Positions 60,439-64,000 of a stretch of DNA of 64,000 nt are shown here, piece after piece. The notes below the pieces were generated by a model. That model did not search any database, had not been told where the DNA came from, and saw nothing but the letters and a program-made list of their open reading frames with translations. Origin of the DNA: UBA2283 sp041658955 (GTDB taxonomy: Bacteria > Patescibacteriota > Microgenomatia > UBA12405). The first letter of the stretch is position 1. Each line of letters opens with the position of its first letter. A program made the translations under genes and the position numbers. The stretch is taken from the NCBI GenBank assembly GCA_041658955.1, contig JBAZZE010000001.1, positions 1 to 64,000 on the forward strand, in the 5' to 3' direction.

Positions 60439-60508
60439 GCCGCTCCTGCAATGTTGTTTGCGCCTGGGGATTTCCCCGGGCGCAACACATTGGGAGCGGC
60501 TTTTTTTT
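60439..60508 (+). terminator. Long nested terminator after the SPFH gene
   Basis: Outer stem GCCGCTCC..CAATG with CATTGGGAGCGGC, inner stem GTTTGCGCC-GGGG / CCCC-GGCGCAAC, followed by eight T. It is unusually large and GC-rich for the window and belongs with the acquired gene. Confidence 0.9.
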
Positions 60509-60619
60509 GGTCAAATTACTATCAAATAAATTCTCTCGTCAAAAATAAAAATATTGTCACGGTCATTGGTTCATTTTTGTCATCAGAGTTGAGTCCTAAT
60601 CTTTGAGTTATACTTTCCT

Positions 60620-61159
60620 ATGTCGGCCAAAAAACTAATCGTTTGCGTCTGTCGAGGAAATATACTTCGCTCGGCCATCGCCGAAAAATTAATCAATAAT
60701 CAACTTGATATTAATGGTTTGGGCGATAAGTACGAAGTCATCTCCAGAAGTATTCAGGGGACCACACTCGACACCAAACAGGTTAGATATCCAAACTTAA
60801 CCTATTATTCGGAAGTTTATCAACGAGTAAAACCAATTCTGGACGAACTAAATGTTGATCTCAGCCAGCACGTTTCCACCGCAATTAATAATCAAACTGC
60901 GACAAACGCTACCCACATCTTCGCCATGGATAAACTAACTAAGTCTGCTCTTCAAACTCTTTTTCCAGACCATGCCAATAAAATATTATTATTTTCTGAT
61001 TTAGTCGAACATATTGATGAAGTGGTAGATGTGCCTTATTACACCAAGCCAACATATAGTATTAAAACAATTCAAGAAATCAAAGGTATTTTAGATAAAG
61101 GAATTGGCAATCTACTTACTTTAGTTGAAACTGGAAATCTACCCGAAAAGTCTGTTTAG
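60620..61159 (+). CDS. Low-molecular-weight protein tyrosine phosphatase-like
   Basis: 179 residues. The P-loop is VCRGNILRSAIAEKL (about 9-23): CX5R with a GN motif, but with LRSA in place of the usual CRSP. A terminal acid region VVDVPYYTKPTY fits the family's DP loop in a changed form. It is probably active as a phosphatase or arsenate-reductase-like enzyme, though the changes leave doubt. TATACT ends 5 bases before ATG. Confidence 0.75.
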   Translation: MSAKKLIVCVCRGNILRSAIAEKLINNQLDINGLGDKYEVISRSIQGTTLDTKQVRYPNLTYYSEVYQRVKPILDELNVDLSQHVSTAINNQTATNATHIFAMDKLTKSALQTLFPDHANKILLFSDLVEHIDEVVDVPYYTKPTYSIKTIQEIKGILDKGIGNLLTLVETGNLPEKSV

Positions 61160-61181
61160 AATTTCTTGATAAAATCAATCA

Positions 61182-61796
61182 ATGAAATTTGTTTTTGTTT
61201 CCCACGGTATTAACCAACTTGCTCGTAAAAAGTTGTTATCTCTAGCTGGTAAAAATACTAAGTTACTTTTAATCGACACTCCGGCTAAAACATATATTCC
61301 AACTCCACCATGGTTGATTGAATCTATTGATGAACTAAAAGAAATTGGATTCAATGTCGATCAGTTTGACATTGAAGACGCTTACTATAACAAAGTTGAC
61401 CTTGCCACTAAATTCAAAGAATATGGAGTTGTCGCCGTCAGCGGTGGTAATGTTTTTTATTTTCTATATTGGGCAGAAAAAGTTGGACTCAAAAAAATAC
61501 TAGCGGACTATCTAAACAATGATGGAATTTATTTGGGTGAAAGTGCCGGTGCGGTCTGCCATCACCACGACCTCGAGCCTCTTAAGCTCGCCGATAAACC
61601 AGAGTTAGCACCTGCAATAGTTACTCATGGACTAGAGCTAACCGGCATCATAGTTATTCCTCACTGGGATAATGTCAAATATCACGAAGTTATGGAAAAA
61701 ATTAGAAACATGTATATATCCCAAAATCTCACTACCTATCCACTCAATGACGGTCAAGTTATGTTTGTGGATGGTGATCAAATTGAAATTATCTAA
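61182..61796 (+). CDS. Peptidase S51 (dipeptidase E-like)
   Basis: 204 residues; the nucleophile elbow IYLGESAGAV holds the catalytic Ser at about 121, VVAVSGGNVFYFLYW is the substrate loop, and PHWDNVKYHEV carries the His. Family S51 cleaves Asp-X dipeptides; cyanophycinase-like relatives exist. TAAAAT ends 6 bases before ATG. Confidence 0.85.
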   Translation: MKFVFVSHGINQLARKKLLSLAGKNTKLLLIDTPAKTYIPTPPWLIESIDELKEIGFNVDQFDIEDAYYNKVDLATKFKEYGVVAVSGGNVFYFLYWAEKVGLKKILADYLNNDGIYLGESAGAVCHHHDLEPLKLADKPELAPAIVTHGLELTGIIVIPHWDNVKYHEVMEKIRNMYISQNLTTYPLNDGQVMFVDGDQIEII

Positions 61797-61842
61797 GTCT
61801 GGTCTTCACAACTATTACTTATTCGTTTGTTAAAATCAGGTT

Positions 61843-62709
61843 ATGAATAAAATCCTTATAATCGGCGGATCCCGTTTTGTCGGTCCATATCTAGTTGATC
61901 TAGTACTTAAAGACGGTAACGACTTAACAATCTTTAATCGGGGTAACTTTTCATCTGAATATCCAAACGTAAAATTCATAAAAGGTGACCGCAACAATGG
62001 TTTTGCCACTCTTAAAGATCAGCATTTTGATATAGTCTTCGATACCTGCGCCTACAATGGGGTACAGACTCAACAGGTACTTGACCAAATAGATTTTGAT
62101 TTCTTGGTTCATTTTGGGACTATGGCTTCCTATGCGGAAACTCATATTTTCCCCATTAAGGAAACTTCCCCAATCGGCATTTGGCCCACCATGGGGGATT
62201 ATGGCAAAGGAAAAGCTGAGTGTGAAAAAGTTCTCGCCAATTCCCATAAAAAATATGCTTCACTTAGACCAACTTATGTTTTAGGTCCAAATAATTATTG
62301 TGATCGGGAGAATTTTATCTATAACAAATTAGTCAAAGGTGAAGCAATAAAAATCCCCGGCAAAGGTACGTGTCTAAACCAATTTGTCTTTGCCAATGAG
62401 GTGGCTTATTGCCTTTATCTGCTTGGTAAAAATAAAATCGAAGGAGAGTACAACTGTGGCGGTGACGAATATATTTCACTCCTCGATCTGGTCAAAGAGA
62501 TGGCTAGCATCAGTGGAACGGTACCGAAAATTGAATTCGATATGGACCACGATGGCAGCAATCAAGACGAATCTCTTTTCCCGTTTTCTAATGAAAATTT
62601 CCTTATCGATAATCAATTGATCAAAAAAACATTAAATATTGCCTTTGAGCCATTAGTTCCCAGACTCAAAAAAGATTGGGAAGAATATTATAAAAATAAT
62701 TTGAAATAA
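61843..62709 (+). CDS. NAD-dependent epimerase/dehydratase family protein
   Basis: 288 residues, extended SDR: ILIIGGSRFVGPYLVDLVL (about 4-22), GDRN, YGKGKAECEKVL (Tyr-Lys pair about 125-129), LRPTYVLGPNNY. Similar to the chloroplast stem-loop-binding and SDR_a-type sugar epimerases of unknown substrate. TAAAAT ends 6 bases before ATG; the stop adjoins the next GTG, so the two are coupled. Confidence 0.87.
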   Translation: MNKILIIGGSRFVGPYLVDLVLKDGNDLTIFNRGNFSSEYPNVKFIKGDRNNGFATLKDQHFDIVFDTCAYNGVQTQQVLDQIDFDFLVHFGTMASYAETHIFPIKETSPIGIWPTMGDYGKGKAECEKVLANSHKKYASLRPTYVLGPNNYCDRENFIYNKLVKGEAIKIPGKGTCLNQFVFANEVAYCLYLLGKNKIEGEYNCGGDEYISLLDLVKEMASISGTVPKIEFDMDHDGSNQDESLFPFSNENFLIDNQLIKKTLNIAFEPLVPRLKKDWEEYYKNNLK

Positions 62710-63597
62710 GTGGATAAATTCAAAAAAATCGCCACCATCAATGTTCTAAATATTCCCAAGAATATTGAAGAACAAATTCAAAAATATTCAGAAGAAAAGG
62801 TGATGTTTTACTCCGATGACAGTCAATCAGAAGATGAGACAATCAGCCGGATTGGCGACGCCGACGCAGTTTTGGGTTCTTGGAACTCCACTATTACTAA
62901 AAAAGTTTTAGATAGTTGTCCAAATATAAAATACATTGGCATTTGTGGAACTAGCTTAACCAAGGTAGATGTCGAAGAAGTTAAAAAACACAATATTATT
63001 CTCAAAAACGTCACTGACTATGGTGATGAAGCTACTGCCGAATTTATTTTTGCCCAATTGTTAAACCTATACCGTGGCTTCGGAAAATATCATCTTGAAG
63101 AGGTACCGTCAGAATTAAACGGAAAAACTATTGGCATAATCGGTCTTGGTGCGGTCGGAAGGCAAGTTGCCGGTATTGCTCTGGGGTTCAATATGAAGGT
63201 TACTTATTTTTCCAGAACCAGAAATTCTGAATTTGAAAATAAGGATTTGGTTTTTCAAGAGCTCGAAACTTTATTGGCTACTTCTGACATAATTTCACTT
63301 TGTGTTCCTAGAAATCTAAACATTATCGGTCAACATGAGTTTTCTCTGATTAAACCAAACGCTATTTTAGTAAATACTGCTATAGGCAATGTCTTTGACT
63401 TACCTAGTTTTATCGAGTGGATTAGTAAAGGACAAAACTTTTTTATAGTCGATAACCAAGAATATATCGACCAAATTAAAAATCTTAAAAACGTTATTGC
63501 TCTATCTATTACCGCCGGTAAAACTAAAGAATCAATCGATCGTTTATCCAAAAAGATAATTTCGAATATCGAAAAATATTTATCCGAAATAAACTAA
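62710..63597 (+). CDS. D-isomer-specific 2-hydroxyacid dehydrogenase family protein
   Basis: 295 residues from GTG 62710, abutting the epimerase TAA. The NAD-binding domain has TIGIIGLGAVGRQVAGIALG (about 138-157), ISLCVPRN and AILVNTAIGNVFD. The usual second-half Arg and His region is shortened, and the C-terminal catalytic His segment is not clear, so specificity is unknown. Confidence 0.83.
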   Translation: MDKFKKIATINVLNIPKNIEEQIQKYSEEKVMFYSDDSQSEDETISRIGDADAVLGSWNSTITKKVLDSCPNIKYIGICGTSLTKVDVEEVKKHNIILKNVTDYGDEATAEFIFAQLLNLYRGFGKYHLEEVPSELNGKTIGIIGLGAVGRQVAGIALGFNMKVTYFSRTRNSEFENKDLVFQELETLLATSDIISLCVPRNLNIIGQHEFSLIKPNAILVNTAIGNVFDLPSFIEWISKGQNFFIVDNQEYIDQIKNLKNVIALSITAGKTKESIDRLSKKIISNIEKYLSEIN

Positions 63598-63646
63598 ATC
63601 TGTCCTCCTCATAGTTCACCAGAAATTCAAAGAGTTACAATTATTA

Positions 63647-63874
63647 ATGGCCAAAAAAAAGTTTTCCGAAAATCTTACTCGATCGATAATCAAATCAATT
63701 ACTTTTCGGATATTAATAATTTGTTCAGATAGTATTATTATCTATTCCATTAGCCATCGGCTCGACTTAACCTTAGGAGTAATTTTTTTCTCAAACTTAG
63801 CTAGTACAATACTTTACTTTATTCACGAGAGAACCTGGAATTCAGTTCATTGGGGTAGAAATCATCTAGTGTAA
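63647..63874 (+). CDS. DUF2061 family small membrane protein
   Basis: 75 residues: RSIIKSITFRILIICSDSII (first helix) and SNLASTILYFIHERTWNSVHWG (second helix with the conserved HERxWN) match DUF2061. Unknown function; widely distributed in small operons with cysteine metabolism genes elsewhere. TACAAT ends 5 bases before ATG. Confidence 0.85.
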   Translation: MAKKKFSENLTRSIIKSITFRILIICSDSIIIYSISHRLDLTLGVIFFSNLASTILYFIHERTWNSVHWGRNHLV

Positions 63875-63880
63875 AATTAC

Positions 63881-63903
63881 CATACTACTATTTTATTAGT
63901 ATG
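63881..63903. promoter_or_regulatory. Palindrome overlapping the promoter of the last gene
   Basis: CATACTA / TAGTATG, 7-bp perfect arms with a 9-base AT-rich spacer. The right arm contains the -10-like TAGTAT (63897-63902). It could be an operator or a weak terminator of the DUF2061 gene. Confidence 0.4.
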
Positions 63904-63908
63904 AGTCT

Positions 63909-64000
63909 ATGACCAAAAAAACATTATCTTCTTCTCAAAGCGAACAACTACTTAAAACATTAAAATCCCGCTTCGATAAAAACTTAGTACGACATTCCAG
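63909..64000 (+). CDS. DUF4256-like protein, partial (N-terminus only)
   Basis: The frame MTKKTLSSSQSEQLLKTLKS then RFDKNLVRHS runs open to the window edge. This opening resembles DUF4256 proteins, which begin with an LS..Q.E.LL..LK.RF.KN..RH pattern. The start is supported by TAGTAT ending 6 bases upstream. Only 30 residues are visible. Confidence 0.55.
   Translation, partial: MTKKTLSSSQSEQLLKTLKSRFDKNLVRHS

Noticed and set aside
1..64000. Alternative genetic code with UGA as Gly
   Set aside because: TGA ends conserved genes at their expected lengths (rnhA, valS, metK neighbours) and none interrupts conserved proteins.
1..64000. CRISPR arrays, rRNA genes, insertion-sequence transposases
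   Set aside because: No regularly spaced short repeats, no rRNA-like sequence and no transposase motif were found.

Overview
The window reads as chromosome from a small-genome, AT-rich bacterium of the Patescibacteria (Candidate Phyla Radiation), plausibly a Microgenomates-type lineage. This is inferred from gene content: a TsaC-TsaE fusion, trpB with no other trp biosynthesis gene, VanW and TraD/VirB4-like proteins, many tiny orphan proteins, 3' CCA not encoded in the tRNAs, and a self-splicing intron in a tRNA. No rRNA is present to confirm it. TGA is used as an ordinary stop, so the code is standard. A window-wide feature is a TANNNT -10 box ending 5-6 bases before the start codon at more than 35 genes on both strands, which implies widespread leaderless transcription; I used it to choose starts.

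Regions. 1-2540: membrane-anchored solute-binding protein (cut by the left edge), ZIP metal transporter, and metK behind a SAM-riboswitch-like leader. 2600-4850: a minus-strand pair of an Ntn-hydrolase (C45-like) and a radical SAM/SPASM protein. 4970-16750: housekeeping (rnhA, VanW, MazG-like, HD phosphohydrolase, tsaD, PHP, a dockerin-like surface protein, tsaC-tsaE, valS, L25). 17350-21290: a tryptophan unit made of a strong promoter, a leader peptide with tandem Trp codons, an attenuator, tRNA-Trp(CCA), trpB, an editing-domain/TrpRS fusion and an EamA transporter. 21720-24820: tRNA-Met, tRNA-Ile(TAT), a methyltransferase, another tRNA-Met(CAT), FtsB-like, a Xer-like recombinase and three tiny proteins. 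24820-31200: TraD-like ATPase, HAD, Nudix, polyprenyl synthase. 31300-41300: transporters, dnaG-rpoD, Nudix, GT-C membrane protein, phosphatases.

41400-49610 is an accessory region at tRNA-Asn. The tRNA carries a 213-nt group I intron after the second anticodon base, with a LAGLIDADG-like gene 39 bases upstream. Downstream, three copies of a roughly 90-120 bp repeat containing a terminator hairpin and tRNA-3'-end-like sequence delimit two cargo blocks. The first holds a truncated Xre regulator, two proteins with HEPN-type RX4H motifs, a small helical protein, a possible sensor, a TraB/ChaN-like protein and a two-TM coiled-coil protein, a plausible undescribed defence cluster. The second holds a secreted SNase/Excalibur nuclease and an orphan.

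49640-64000 holds many small single-gene units (two RibD/DHFR-like reductases, two aldo/keto reductases, DUF2277, DUF1428, SDR, PH-domain pair, TPR, LMW phosphatase-like, S51 peptidase, epimerase, 2-hydroxyacid dehydrogenase, DUF2061, partial DUF4256-like). A GC-rich SPFH/band-7 gene at 59348-60403 has its own Shine-Dalgarno site and a long nested terminator, and stands out as recently acquired.

The most notable points are the trp attenuator with a tRNA-Trp in the same unit, the intron-split tRNA-Asn beside a repeat-bounded HEPN cargo block, the radical SAM/Ntn-hydrolase pair, and the leaderless promoter signature.
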